This document shows, one piece after another, positions 38,059-51,900 of a DNA stretch of 64,000 bases. Both the position numbers and the translations under genes were made by a program. Each line of letters starts with the position of its first letter. The stretch's first letter is position 1. A model generated the notes under the pieces. The model ran no database searches. It worked only from the letters and a program-made list of their open reading frames with translations, and was not told where the DNA came from. Origin of the DNA: Auanema rhodensis (Eukaryota; Nematoda; Chromadorea; Rhabditida; Rhabditidae); NCBI GenBank assembly GCA_964057225.1, contig OZ059899.1, positions 15,384,501-15,448,500 on the forward strand. The letters run 5' to 3'.

Positions 38059-40347
38059 TTCTCTCTCTTCAGTCGTCCTGAAACTAATCTTCAAACCTTT
38101 GAACAAAACAACTTCAATTAATGATAATTAGACCATTAAGAAAACACTCAATAGGCTTGTATGCGCACTGTCAACAGATTTGCCACCTGGCTTCTTTAAT
38201 CAAATCTGTTCACCGATCACCTTCGTGACCTCATAAGCCGATATATTCCTGATTGATGATGGTATGGGTTACATCGTCACCAGCTAGCTAGGTTGCTTTT
38301 CAGCTTAACATATAATAGTATGTAATACACTCTTGCACTTCTACAGTAATAGCAAGATGTAGACGTAATTTGCCAGAAGCCATTACCTTCCAAAAGGTAT
38401 TGTCATGCTGTTGACTATATTTATCTTGGGTGGATGACTGCTAGTGTGAAAATGGAATTACTGGCATCTTGAGATGCTTAAACGACCCTTCGAACATGTG
38501 TCAGAGCTTTCTGTCATGTCAATACTCGCCAACTGTTGGACTAACTCACTGAATAGAGAGAGAGGAATATTGAATAGATAGATATGAGAAGAAGATATGT
38601 ATATATATATACTTCATCTAATTAATCATCTTAACAATATTTGAGACTTTTGCGTTGGGGCATCATTCAATGTAGTGGAAGCATTGGCTTTCCATATGAT
38701 GCATCCGTCTTAGAAGATTCGAAGCTGTTAGATATGTAGAGATATATACATATCTTTGAATACACTATAACATAATTATAATCTTCGTTCTTTCATAAAA
38801 CATCCCAAAAGCATTCCCTCCTGGCTTGTTGGACTGATTCATAACCTGACTGACAGCTTGTCAGCTTTTGTACTTCTATATGCATCTTAAAAATGCTGAA
38901 ACATCTAACTATATTAAACTAAAAAAGGTTTTTAATTGTAACTTTATCATTGGTAGAGCTTGGCATCCTCCAAAAATAGATAAGGCTCTTATCAGCATAA
39001 AAAAAAGCCAAAAATATAGTATAAAGCTAGAGCATTATGAACGGATATGCGCGAGGATCAATGAGTTTCATCGCAAACGAACACAATTCACGAGATCAGT
39101 TAGCTTTATCATCAAATCTGGACTGAATAAAACGATTACATACATATAAACTATTTTAAATTGTTATTTGAATTTATTAATTCGGAAATTACATCATCAT
39201 ACCACATGAGAATAAGCGAAAACTTCGAACTAGCCTATATGAGAAGATAATTAAGAGAAAAGCCCATTCCGTTGTCAGTCATATAATCTCTAACGTACTC
39301 ATCGATAAGGCGAACACCCAATCATACAATGCAATTGATTTTTATACCCGAAAAGGGCAACTACCGTGTTTTGCGCTAGATAAGAATGTGGCGGGTAATG
39401 ATAATGAACTGAGAAACCTTTAACTAACTGTCTCAAAACTCTTTTTAATAGAAGATATTTATAAGAATTATATGCTTAATTAAGAAGCTTTCATCATCAT
39501 ATATACAAATTTATAATGTTAATATTACATTATGATTTGTATGTTTTTTTCGTATCTAGCTTATACAAGAAAGCATCAGATGAATGGAGAAGCATAACTA
39601 TATATCAAACAATAATGGCTCTTTTAAAGCTCTGTGATTCTTAATTTGGTTATCTCTCCGTCATTATCCTTCGTTTCCTGCTATTCTCATGATCTCCTCT
39701 TCCATCATTTGCATCTACTCTCCCGCGCTCTCCTATACGCTCTCGTTGACTCTGTCTCTATGGAATCAGTAATGAGGTCTGGATGACAATGAGGACTTAA
39801 GCAGCCATCTGATGTATTTCTGCATGAACGTCAACTCTCCTTTTTCTCTCAACCCTCTTCAGTTTCCTGGGTATTAGTGGAGACCTTGTTTGTTTCATTG
39901 ATCTTCTCTAACTTTTTCAGAACATATACCTCTGTCACTTAGAGTATTGCAACTATTCATATTTCCTATACGTATCTACTATTCATATTGAACAACCCTT
40001 TCATCATTATATTGTATATGGCTCCAAGTATTTCCGTACCTGCTATGATATACTCCTTAGTTGCCTATTTGAGTTTCATTGGATTAGGCCAGATGTGATT
40101 AAATCCGTACATGACACTACCAATCGCAAACAATAAGCCAATAGCTGCATTGGTTTTTCACAAATGATAGAAACCGAAAAGGCAAATATATCTCTTCTCT
40201 TTTTCAAAGTGCAAATCAAGCCAAAATCAATAATTAAGAAAATTAATTACACTAGGACTTATTAATAGGACAGTCTCTCTCAGCTAAACTATTTGTGTGC
40301 ATGTTCATTATAATATTTCATGTGATAAAGGCTTAGCTGATCAATGT

Positions 40348-40350
<3 letters not shown>

Positions 40351-40396
<46 letters not shown>
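40351..40396. repeat. (CT)n microsatellite
   Basis: About 46 bp of pure CT repeat. Confidence 0.95.
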
Positions 40397-40399
<3 letters not shown>

Positions 40400-40996
40400 A
40401 CTCTCTATGTTTCTCTCTTTGTTATCACAAGAAAAAGCTAATATAAATTGTTATATCTTCAGTAAGCCAATGCGCTCACGTAAACACGTACGTCACGTGA
40501 AAAAAAAAAATTAACACGTCACATTTCATTTTTCTCGACGGACAAATCGGCTGCTTTCGTGTCAAATTCTTTACTAAAGATATTTAGGGGAACAATTATG
40601 AGAAGGTCATAGTAGATGTTGAGCGACATGCAAAGGGAAAGAAGGGGTAGATGAGCAGTGAGAGATAGAGAAAAACGAGGGAGAATTAACTGAAAATTAC
40701 TGTTGAACCACTAAGCAAAAGTAGTATACATCATGTGTCATGTGCAAAAATCCTAGAAACCCTTATATCTTTTCAGCCAAACTACAAAAAAAATAGAAAA
40801 AATATATTAAAACGATAAGAAATTTAGAAAAAATTTAAAAGAATCAAAAAATCATGTTTAAAAGTATATTCTGTAGTCCCCGAAATTTTCATAAACTGCT
40901 TGAAGTCTTCTTTCATGAATTTCATGAGTTTCATCAAAACTTCAAATATAATCTTTTAATATAGTGTTAGTGTCATTTATTAATTTATATTTCCAG

Positions 40997-41913
40997 GATC
41001 AAACAGCTCAAATCCGATGCCATGTGTCCAAAAAAGCCCACTTTGCCGAAGTGAATACCCTGGGTGCTGATGCAATGAGAAAATTAGAACTGTCTATACT
41101 TGTAGACAGGAAGATGGATAAGTTCAAGCTTATCAAACATATAAATGTTCTTGTACGTTTATTATGGGATTTTCTCTTTCGCGTTCGCATGGTAATAAAC
41201 CTCGTATATATACTACCAGCAAATTTATGTATGCATTATTTTCGTTGAGAGGAAACAACACGAAAATGCTGAAATTGTGAGAATTCAATCAATAATCTTG
41301 TTTCCAGATACAAATGTAATTAGTACTCCTTTCTAATAGCACTAAGGGATAATTTGACAATCTTCAAAGCATTTATCAAGCCATATGTTAGAAAAATACT
41401 GTTAGCTGAATAGGCACATATTACAGCATAACCAGATATAAAAGAATGGAGGGTCATTATATTGTTTAAGATATCATCAGTATTAGAACAAAAAAACGTT
41501 TTGTATGTTTACTACTTCAATCAAGTGGCTTCAATAGTTACAATTTTTCTATTTGAACTTGAGTGAAGTTTTGGCGAAAAAGTCAGTTGTAGTCTGAATT
41601 TACAATAAAATCAGTCTATGTATTATGTTGTTTTCCTATCATTAGAACAGATGAATCATATGAATGTCAAGATCTGACATTCAAGGTCATGTCGTCAGCA
41701 CCTCAGCTTGTGGGTGGAAACGACTACAGTAACCAAGAGTTAATAAAACCTCGTTCCTTCTGCTGGCTGGTCTTCTCCACTATTGAGAAAATCGATTGTA
41801 ACCCTTTTTATGTAAAATTGGCTGGCAACCAGTGGAAACGCTTCGTCGAGAGCTTAATGGCCCAAAAACAGACACATCCTCATAAAAAGCTGTTGTATGG
41901 CCATTTCGACTGA
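40997..41913 (+). CDS. Unrecognised gene, 3' exons only
   Basis: Not recognised. One exon (40997-41152) lies between a TTTCCAG acceptor and a GTACGT donor and is open only in the frame starting DQTAQIRCHVSKKAHFAEVN and ending LIKHINVL. A last exon (about 41646-41913) reads SYECQDLTFKVMSSAPQLVG ... SFCWLVFSTIEKIDCNPFYV ... QWKRFVESLMAQK ... LLYGHFD, then TGA at 41913. Both look like globular protein and are GC-richer than the surroundings. Their simplest join is out of phase, so at least one exon or an alternative acceptor is missing. No upstream exon or start codon was found to the left. Coding seems likely; function unknown. Confidence 0.5.
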
Positions 41914-42722
41914 GTATACCGCTAATTGTGATTATGATGTTATGAGGAGGAAATAAGAAGGACGGGGCTACCCAGCATCTGGCCTTTAGCTGAACACTCG
42001 GGAATACGGTAATTGGACTAATTAGGGACTGTACTCAGAAAGCCGGAGAACCTTTGAAAGAACGAACAGAACGTCAGGAACTCATAGCGGCTCTTATCGT
42101 TCAAATCCATCTGAAGTAACCAGTTTGATAAGTGGTACGGAGATTGAAACGGCCTTGAATAAGGGGATATAGCCGGGTTTTCTGTTGACAGTAATCGAGA
42201 TAACTAGAACAAAGGAAGACGATTGGAAGGTAAAAATGTAAAAAAAGGACAATTAAAACCAACGTTGACCACAAAACGAGCCACATAAAAATCAAATAAA
42301 AGTTAACCATATTTACTATATTTAAGGACATAAAAACAAAACAAAAAAACACCAAACTATTAACATACAACACTCAAAAAGTTTGTACAACAACAAAAAA
42401 ACTATGAGATTACGGTAAATTATTACAAATTGGATATATTCGTTGAGGGAGTATTATTAGTATCTTTAATAAAACTGCTTAAGACGAGACTATATAGAAG
42501 AATAGGAAACAAACTTGGAGACTTAACAGTAAAGCAAAATTGTAGAATGTGCAGCTTGAAAAGATACAATACAATTTTTGGCCTTAAAAGGCACGTAATG
42601 ATGACTTGATGGGAGCGTACCTTATAGTTCAATGGAACCTATATGGTAAAACTTGGAAATCATTATTGTAGAGCGTATATACATAAGAAGTGGAATTAGC
42701 TAGAAAAAGAAGAAGCGCATCC
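41914..42722. other. Intergenic between convergent genes
   Basis: About 0.8 kb. The first 200 bp is likely 3' UTR of the plus-strand gene. The rest is AT-rich, with no supported exon. Confidence 0.5.
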
Positions 42723-45700
42723 TTAGTCAGAGATTCCATCCACATCTCTTAATTCCCCATCCGATTCTGAAATTAAAAAACTTTTTACATAGGCTCACTG
42801 TACACCGTTTGGCAACTAACCGTCTATTACAAGTCTGTCATCATCAGCTCCGCTCGAACTATAGTTTTCAGAATTATTAAGAAACTGGAAAGAAGAAATA
42901 TAATTTCGAAATAGGCTAGAATCAGATACCTCTTGATCGACTGGGATTTTATCATCAAGATTATTATTATTATTGGGGTTGGCAATCTTCTGTTTATCAA
43001 AAGCCTCAGTATGCTGAAAATAAACATATGTTCAACAAAGAACAGAACAAAAACTAAGTTCGAACCTCCTCAGAAGATGCTTCAGCATTACTAGATATCA
43101 CATAGCCTGGTCTCCATGTTTCATAGGGCTTGTCTCTATATTCTTCTCCTTCTGGGCGATCCGAGGTACCTCCAATAACAGATTGATAAACAAGGGCCTA
43201 AAACGGTACATGGAAGAAAAAATAGTTGTAAGACTTCCTTTCAGCTAAAAACTTACCTGGACTCTTGATTGCATTTTTTTATACTCCGTAACGTTTGACC
43301 CATATGTGTAGCAGCTAAGAAATGGATTATTAAAGAAAAATCCAGATTTCTGGAAAAAACAATTATGCTTAGTTAGAACCTATTAACGAACTACAGAAGG
43401 TGTTTGCCATTGCTGACATTCTTCGGAATTGGCAGTGGAACTGCTCGGATTCCGCCCACTTCTGAAAACGGAAATCATTTAAAGACAAAAAAAGATTTAA
43501 AAGCCCAACGTATTAGCATTAGTTGTAGTCGCTTTAGAGGTTGAATCCGAGGCATGGTTTAGTTCTGCTCCAGGTAGTGTTGTCCATTCCCCAATAGCAG
43601 GTTTTGCTTCCGTTCGAAGAGGAGACAATTTTGTGTCCATCAGAGAAGGCACGCATAGTCCAGGTAACAGAGATCTGAATTATTGATACAAACACCAACT
43701 TGTAAATAAAGAAATACTTTTTGACTTTGTTTACAACAGGTTCTCCTTCTGCCGCACGTACATCCCAACGCCTTCTTCTAATAGAACAAGATATTTTTGA
43801 GATTGAGCAAAGAAAAATTACCTTCGGCTACTTTCACGACTACCTGGAGCACTAGAATTGGAATCAAATCCAAATAAAGTTTCTTGGGAACTATCAGGAG
43901 TGCTGAGAGGAATAGGGGTTGTGCCATCGGAGAATGCACTACGAATGATTTTATGAGCGAACGAAGAAACTTGAGGTTTACCTTGGACAGTAATCTAGAG
44001 AAGTTTCATGAGAGACGTCAGGACTAGCTGCAGGAGGAACGTCATCATCAGCTTCATTTTCTTTATTCTCAGAATCATTGCAATCAGAATTCGTATGAAT
44101 TCGACGTTCATTATTATCTCCAGAAGAGAAATTTTGAGCCATATCATTGTCATCTTCCTCGTCAATTTCATGTTCATCTTCTTCTCCATCCTCCTCTCCA
44201 TCTTCTTCTTCTTCTTCGTCGTCATGTTCATCATCATTCTCATCCTCATTATTAATCTCCATTTCTTCCGCAGTACGAGAAGCTACTATGCTAAATTTCT
44301 CTCCAACTTTTTCTTCGGAACCAGAACTTTCATTTTCCTTGTCTTGTGCGCTTTCGAACACTTCATTATCATGATCAATTTCTGGGCTTTCACTATTCTT
44401 ATTCCCAAGGCTCTGACTTAAGCATATCTCTCCATCTGAAAAGCTTATTGTTCAGTTGAAACTGTTTAGAACACCAACCATCAATGTTCGAAGTACCTAA
44501 TTCGGTTGTTGAAGTTTCACTTATATCTAATCTAAACATATGAAAAAGCTTCTTTCAATTTTGATTTTAAGTCTTACATCTCCTGTTTTTCAACAGATTC
44601 AGGCAAATTTTCCTCAAAATATATCGGAGTACTAAAACGTTTCAATATATTTCGAAGAGTAAATTCTCATATTCTTACCAATCGTTGGAAAATTCTTCAA
44701 GGAATGTCGTATCCGTTCCTTTGTCTTCAGTAGTGCTCTCAGTTTTTTGGAAGAAATCACCTAAACAACTGTACATTATAGATGAACTGAAATCGGGAGA
44801 ACCCAGGTGACTGTAATTCAAGGCAGAGCAATTATTCTCAAAATCTGTCTGAATCGATCCTAAATGGAAATGACTAGCTATTTTGATGAAAGAGATAAGA
44901 CAGACTTGACACAGGATTGATTTCAATTTGTATACCACGATCAACGGTATCCTTGTCTGACGTAGTAAGGGAATCTGAAAATTATCAACAATGCAGAACA
45001 AGAGTTGCTACCAAACCTAGTTGACAACGAATAGCATCATTAACAGTTTTCTGAAGAATGAGGAAAGCTTTCTTTTCTCTATCACGTATAGTACGTTGCA
45101 AGAGTTCAAACTATAAATGGGATTAAACCCGAAACATACAGAAGAAGATCGATAAGTCATACCTCATCACTTTTACAAATATGGAATTTAGCAACCCACT
45201 CTGATACAAATCTCTTATCACATGTAGCACAATTGTAAATATGAAATCCTCCTTAACAATCGCAAAATTTCAAAGAAAGAAGAATAGTTTGCTACCTAAG
45301 TGAGCATGAGCGATATGCTCGAAAAGTAAAAGCAAATCCCATTTTTCAGAATGTTTAGATCCCGGCAGAGATTTACAAACAGGACAGGGATAAGCAGGCA
45401 AAAAGTCAAGTTCGCTTAAGCGAGATTTCTGAAACATTTTTATCGGTAAAGCTAAATTAATTATAATTTCTTGAAGTGCAAAATCCGAAGGTTCAAAAAC
45501 AAGATTATGAACCTTGGAAAGATCAAAAACTGATATTCGAATTTAGTTTTCACATAAAGTGAATGAAAATTGGACCTGGTCCCGATTATTTCTGCAAACG
45601 TGAAATGATCAAAAAACAAAAGATCATTTGTCGCTACTACCTCAAGAGGATTAGAAGAAATCTTCGAATACTTCAACAAAACTTCTTCATATATCAAAAC

Positions 45701-45802
45701 AAATGAGCAATCTTATTGTTTATTTTTTCTTGGTAAAAAATTTTCAAAAATTACCTTATTTCCATCAGAGTTGACCTCAAATTTTCGAGCCGCCTGAGCC
45801 AT
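42723..45802 (-). CDS. Zinc-finger protein with acidic low-complexity tract, function unknown
   Basis: Starts at the ATG at 45802 (MAQAARKFEVNSDGNK). Two zinc-finger-like motifs follow: YPCPVCKS...LLLFEHIAHAHL and YNCATCDKRFVSEWVAKFHI followed by C. Next come a helical segment (LLQRTIRDREKKAFLILQKT), a long disordered middle with a very acidic run (about 44160-44265, mostly D/E), basic RRRRWDVRAAEGEP, and a C-terminal part (YETWRPGYVISSNAE; SGFFFNNPFLSCYTYGSN) ending GELRDVDGISD, TAA at 42723. About fourteen exons with short introns. The family is not recognised. Zinc-binding nucleic-acid contact plus an acidic domain suggests a chromatin or transcription role, which is inference only. The opposite strand is also open over the acidic exon because of its composition. 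Confidence 0.75.
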
Positions 45803-47066
45803 GGCTGAAAAATTAAAAAGGAATTGACAAAGTTGATAAAGAAGTAAGAGACAGATACGACATGAAAGAACAGAAGTAGTTCAAATTATATTAAATTTTC
45901 CTTTAGGTTCTGAGAATAATCTCTGAAAATCACCTAGAATATATCGGAACATTTTTAAAAAGGGTTTCACAAATTGCGTTTACTTATAATATGTTAAATA
46001 AATAAAATTATATATAAATTAAAAATTAGAGTTAGATTGTTGGAAATAAGAATCAAGCAGAGATGTGGAGCTAAATAGAACAATCAGCTAAGAGCTTACT
46101 GGCTCAGAAGAAGACTAAGGATAAGAATACTTTCCAAGATTTTATATTAGAAGATGGCAGTCTTATTTTATTAATAGGTCAAAAGAAGTAATCAAAGGCG
46201 GGAAAAGAAAAATATATGATTGAATCAATATATTTATTTTCCTGAATACCTGTAAATACATTACAGTAGAATAAAAAATTGGAAATCACACTTTATAATG
46301 ATACGCAGCTAAGAAGTATCGTTGTTGAATTCAAAATGTCTATTTACAGATTTCTTAATTACCAGCTTTGTTCATGATGATTTCTTTTTTTCTTCCAGGT
46401 TTCTTCTAGTTTTTAAAAGCTATATCATTGCCTATGCTATACATATTGTTTCTACAAAATAAAGTGTATAGTATCATCCAATTTTTATTATTTTGAATGT
46501 TTTTGAAAGATTTTTAACCATGCAATAGTAATTAAATCGGAGATAAATCTTCAGGGAATTACAAATATGAACAAAGATACCTGTAAACAACTTGTGTGGC
46601 TGCCGGTTTTTATGATAAAAATAAATAGAACTAGTGAAGAATATTCAACTGATTATAAATAAAAATTTGAAAAAATTAGGGACTGATCTATATCTCTACA
46701 TTCTTATAAAATATTCTTTATTATATTGCTTGTTGTTTCATATTTAATGCTTAAAGATTCAAATAAATTTCAAAACAGTCGTAAAACCTAAAAAAAACTT
46801 TTATGATATAATCTAAGCAGATGTACATATGCAATACTGCCTAACAGATCTTTTTTATAAAAAATTTGGAAAGGTATGACTAGTTATCTGGAAAATGGAA
46901 ATGAAATGAATAAATCTATATCTAAAAATTTCTCTCTGAATATATCAACCCGATACTCTTAACTATGCTGTTTGAGCAAATTTTGACAAGTTAAATGCGA
47001 TAAAGCAAAAATAATGAATCTCTTGTTTTCACCGTATATTCTGATTCAATCATATGGGCAAGGTTT
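45803..47066. other. Intergenic, AT-rich
   Basis: About 1.26 kb between two minus-strand genes, strongly A/T-rich. It probably contains the phosphorylase kinase 3' UTR and the zinc-finger gene promoter; no gene seen. Confidence 0.55.
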
Positions 47067-50000
47067 TTAAGTATACATTTGCATGAGAGCTTTGATGATG
47101 TAATGACTTGTTCCATATTCACCGGCTGGAGCTGAATCATAAAAATGACGACAGATTCCTCGCGCGCCATCACAACGTTTTCCAGATGCACAGCATTCGA
47201 GAACGACAGTACCCATCTGTCTCTGAAAACAATCGTATCTGATACATATCAAAAGTTTTGAACGTACATTGTGTTCCACAAATATTTGATTGGCGCACAT
47301 CAAAATAGAGTGAAGAACTAACGGCTTATCACAAGGTATGTTGGGTTGATCAGTGCATATAAGCTTATCTAAATGGCCTAACAGCCATATAGTTTCAACA
47401 ACCTGAATTTCGAAAATGAATTAAAACAGATTCAAAGTAAAGCAGACGAACTATTTCACGATATTCTGGTTCAGCTATCTTGTTCAAAGTTTCCTCGACT
47501 TGAAGGGCAAACTTAATTTCCTTTCTTGTCATCTCTTGTGTCAGGCCCCAATGTAAGGTGCTATTATCTATAGTTAAACCATGAGGAAGACGATGAACGG
47601 TATCCCATAGAGCCTTAATTTGAAAAATATTATCATGTCACCTTTCATTACTTACTGCATAGAAATTGTGGGGAACTCTGTTTAAAGCACCATCGATAAT
47701 GCGATGTCTGAGCCAGATTCCAAATTGGAAACCAGATAAATCTTCGTCTAGCTCTTCTTCTGGTTGTTCTTGCACAGTTTGATGTTGTACACTGAGGTTT
47801 CTCATGGATTTACGGAGAGATTTTCGCTCTTCAATCTGTCTACGGAATGAACCGATTCCAGTGCGAGTTTCTTTAGCTGCTCCTTCCTCTTCAACATACT
47901 CTTCTAACAGACGTCCACTCAATAAAGAAAATATCATAGCTTTAAGCTCGAATGGACTGATTGTTAAAAGTTTTTCAGCAGCATCAGCAGCAGAATACGA
48001 TCTTATTCTTGCCAACTCAGAAGCCAAAACCTGAAAATGAATAAGCATGATTTCTGTACATAATATAAGTTCAAACCTGAATGATTAGTCCAATTCTCAA
48101 ACGAAACATTTCATTGAATAGTTTAGGTTCTGTTCTTACTAAGGATCCCAAAGAAACGATAATTTCCTTAAAAATAGAGTTTGAATGATTTACAAAAATT
48201 TGATTTCATACTTGACTAAGAGTGAAAGCATTAGGATCGTCAGCAAAAGCCCGTAACATGATTTCAGTTAATTCTTCATTTGTCTTAGGACATGTGATAG
48301 CTTCCTCTTTTTTTGATGGCATTCCAACCGTAATTTGCTTCTGTCGAACAAGTAGATGAGTTACAGCTTTACCTAATTCTTCTAATTGCTTCGCGAGTAG
48401 GCCAGCTGTCAACCGTACTAAAGCCCAGTCTCTAGCTTCGCATGCCTGAATTAATTCAAACTTTAATCTTTAAACAATATTTTTATACCTTTGTATGAAC
48501 TTCTTCCATTAAAGTCGTAATCGTAATAGATTGATCATGAATGGTAGCTACGAAATTAGGCCCACTGTAAAAATAAAGAGAATTTATATGGTGAGGAATA
48601 ACATACAATTTCATCCAAAGACAATGGATAATTGATGCTTGTTCTTCCAAAACAACTGTTTCTAAGAGCATATCCACTAGAATATCACCTTTCATGTCAT
48701 TCATCTGAGCCATATCTGGCATAGAACTAAAGCAAACCCTTGATAGACAGTACATTGTTTCACACATGTTTCACCTTTCACTATCCAAACGATTGCGGGT
48801 AGTGGTTGTAAGCACATTTCGTAATTGGGAACTACTCCTTTCCCTAACTGGTTGAAGAGGCTTATCAGTACTCGGCCCCGAAGCATTAGATAGTCGTTTT
48901 CGTTCGGTGACAGGTACAGGCGAAGTTGGCTCACTTTTGTCGTCAAAACTAAAATCTAGGTCTCCGTCTCCTTTAGTCTGATAAGCAAGTCTAAGTTTGA
49001 CGAGATCTGTAACAAGTTAATATTTGAAAAACAAGATTTTTTAAAAGTCTGACCATTATCATTACTATCAAGAACAATTGAACGATGTCTCATAGATGCT
49101 TTATGAATAAGCCCATAAGAACGACGATTTTTTACTGATTCTCCTCTTTTTATAATCCGTGGTGATACTCCAGAACTTGTTTTTGTAGCTAAATATTTTA
49201 AATTAGTTCCAGTTGTGATTCAAACTCATACCTTTCTTATCTACTTCATATGTTGGCAAATTAAACTGAGTTTGTTGAGAACCAAGATCGTCCAGAACAT
49301 CTCCAACATCTTCTTTGAATTCCATTTTACTAACAGCAGTTGTACGGAAGAAATCAGAAATATTCTTCATTACAATTCTAGAAAATTTAAAGTTTTAAGT
49401 TGCAGTTTCAAAAATGCTGACCTGGCTCCTCCCAAATAGCCAGTATTAATCTTCTTAATTGTACCCATCACAGTACTTTTCATATACTTATTCAGAGATA
49501 TGCTTGAAAAATTTGAAGAGCCATCCTGATATTATAGGTATAACACAAGATCTTTAGTTATTTAACTTACTGTTGATAGCATATTCTGATTTACTACAAG
49601 AACAACTAATGGTCTTCCACTAATACTAACTGAATTCCACGAAGCATATATATACTGCAATTCGGAACTCCACTCATCCATTAAAATTCTGATATCATAC
49701 ATCAAATGGGAACGTCTGTGTTCCATGAACTACAAATATAATAATTAGATAATTCCAAGTGGAAAGAGACTTACTTGAGGAGTAAAGATGACAAATTTTT
49801 TGTCAATTTGATATAGCTTACTTGTACTAAGTAAGCCTACATCTCGCTCACCTGGACGTCCACTAAGACGAAGTTTTTCAGATACGCCAACTCTGAAAAC
49901 GAATTAGGGTAAGATTGTATTGAGTTTTAACTAAGTTTCAACAAACTTTGAAAGTATATTCCTCAAAGTAGAAGCTGGTCTAATAACAAAAACAGGATCA

Positions 50001-51900
50001 ATCTGATCAACACGTTGTACACGGATACCATGGGATAGCAACTCCTCTTGAACTTCAGGAGTTTCGGCAAGTATAGAAACTGATATCAATCATTGAAATA
50101 ATTTTTAAAGACTATGTACTAACCTTGAACTTCACATGGAGGTCGTTTCTCATAGACTGAAAGCCGTCGACTGAGAGGATCAAGCTCTGCTGGACTCAGA
50201 AAGCCCTCATATAACAAGTTGCAAAGCACATAGAGAGATTGAGCCCACAAAAACGGACTAAAAAACAAAATTTAAACTGAAACATGGGGACAATCATACA
50301 CAGCTCCAGCTGCAGATCGTGGTTGCGAACATCGTTCCTGCTTCTCTTGAGTAACATGTTCAAGTTCAACTTTATACATTTCTGGTACAACACGATATCC
50401 AGATTCATTAACGACGAGAACCTACAAATTTACATTTAGAATAATAAAATTTAATGTAAAACCTTATCCAAGAGATGCCAATATTGTTCAACGGCTTCCT
50501 GATTTTTGGAATACATGGCATCTAAAAATAGGAAACAGAGAAACACTGGCCATTCACACTCGATATCTTCAAAACGTTGTAATTCCGATTTATTATAGTA
50601 GAGTCTAGAAGGATCCTGGAAAACAAATAATAATAAAGAATAATGCAGGCAAAACTAACCTCCAAGACAGTTTTATAACCATCTCTTAGAAATCGTCTAC
50701 ATCCATACTTTCCCATTAGTTTTGAAGTAATAGTATTGCGAGTACTTTCTACTAAGTCAGAATCTTCAACAGAAAATGCTGGATAGGAGATTATGGACAT
50801 CAAAGCAGCATCTGTTTCCTAAACAATATCTACTTTTTCAGATAACATTTAGATCATTTACTTTGCTAAAAGATTCTCTGGGTAGCATACTTGATAATAC
50901 TGCCGAACATTGTTCTATTTCATCAGGTAGGACATGAATAACAGATGCTTTTGAGCCATCTCCAAACAAATCTCCAACATCATTCAGAGCCTAAACACAT
51001 TGTTTCGAATGTTTTCAGATTATGTTGATATTTCGAATGTGTAATACCTGCAAAGCTGCTTTCACCAATCCTATTGAACTTGCATTTAACTCTCTAATTC
51101 CTTGGTTAGTTTTATCTCCCCTCTCCCAAACTCCAAAATCCTAGAAAACATTGTACAAAGATTGCGAAATAAATGTTATACCGGAGTACGATATCCTGTT
51201 TCAATATAGTATACCAAGTTCTGAATGAATGCTACTTCATCAAAATTTCTGACTATTTGCAATCCTTAAGTGATAAATCAAGTGAATGACTAATTGTAAA
51301 TATTGTACCAGAGGCTGTTATCTGTGCTAGAGTCAGAAGAAAAAGAGAGGTAGCATCCATTTGTAGGTGACCCCATTCATTGTCTCCACATACACTACCT
51401 AAATAAAATAATTATCATCTTCAGATATGAAGAGAACAGACTTTTTGTGGACACAGAGTATTTGGCATGAAGAGAATCCATAGGTCGTTGGTAGTTCTTG
51501 AACATTTCAACTTTGTCGGCTTGCCTCATCAAACATTCAAGTATAGACTGCATCATTTTGACACTATTTATACGTCTCAGTTAATAACAAAATTTAATAC
51601 ACGCTGCATTACCAGGTAAATCCTAACTCATTAGCTTTTGATAAATCCTCATCAAACTCCGCACTTTTCATATAAGCCCTATATAAAGCCCATAAAGAAT
51701 GAGCAATATATACGTTATCTCTTACCCAAGCATGACCTAATAACTCATTTTTTGCTTTAATTTAGTGTTGGTTCAATACCTGGAAATTCTTTCTTATTGG
51801 CGAACAAGGCAGTTACAGGATTTTGATATTTCATAATAGTTTGTTCCACCAGAAGAAGAATTCGGTCTAGTCGAACACCGGATCCACTACGGGATCTCAT
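47067..51900 (-). CDS. Phosphorylase b kinase regulatory subunit alpha
   Basis: PHKA is the large regulatory subunit of phosphorylase kinase, which couples Ca2+ and cAMP signals to glycogen breakdown. The start at 51900 ([20 protein letters not shown]) matches human PHKA almost residue for residue and follows a TTTTACAG acceptor 25 bp upstream. Later segments match in order: [101 protein letters not shown] and [20 protein letters not shown]. The protein ends LMQMYT with a TAA at 47067. Vertebrate alpha subunits end in a CaaX prenylation box, and none is present here. About 25 exons with short introns. Confidence 0.95.

Larger units (their letters stand above)
34553..40996. other. Gene-poor, CT/GA-rich region
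   Basis: About 6.4 kb in which no gene is supported. It is full of CTCT and GAGA runs, with three long CT microsatellites. Many open frames here are Ser/Leu or Arg/Glu strings read out of the repeats. An unusual less AT-rich segment (34690-34970) is open for 93 codons but has no ATG start. The region may be a long first intron or distal promoter of the plus-strand exons at 40997. Confidence 0.5.

Noticed and set aside
44008-44421. Plus-strand 137-codon open frame
   Set aside because: Antisense to the acidic exon of the minus-strand zinc-finger gene; explained by GAA/GAT codons reading TTC/ATC.
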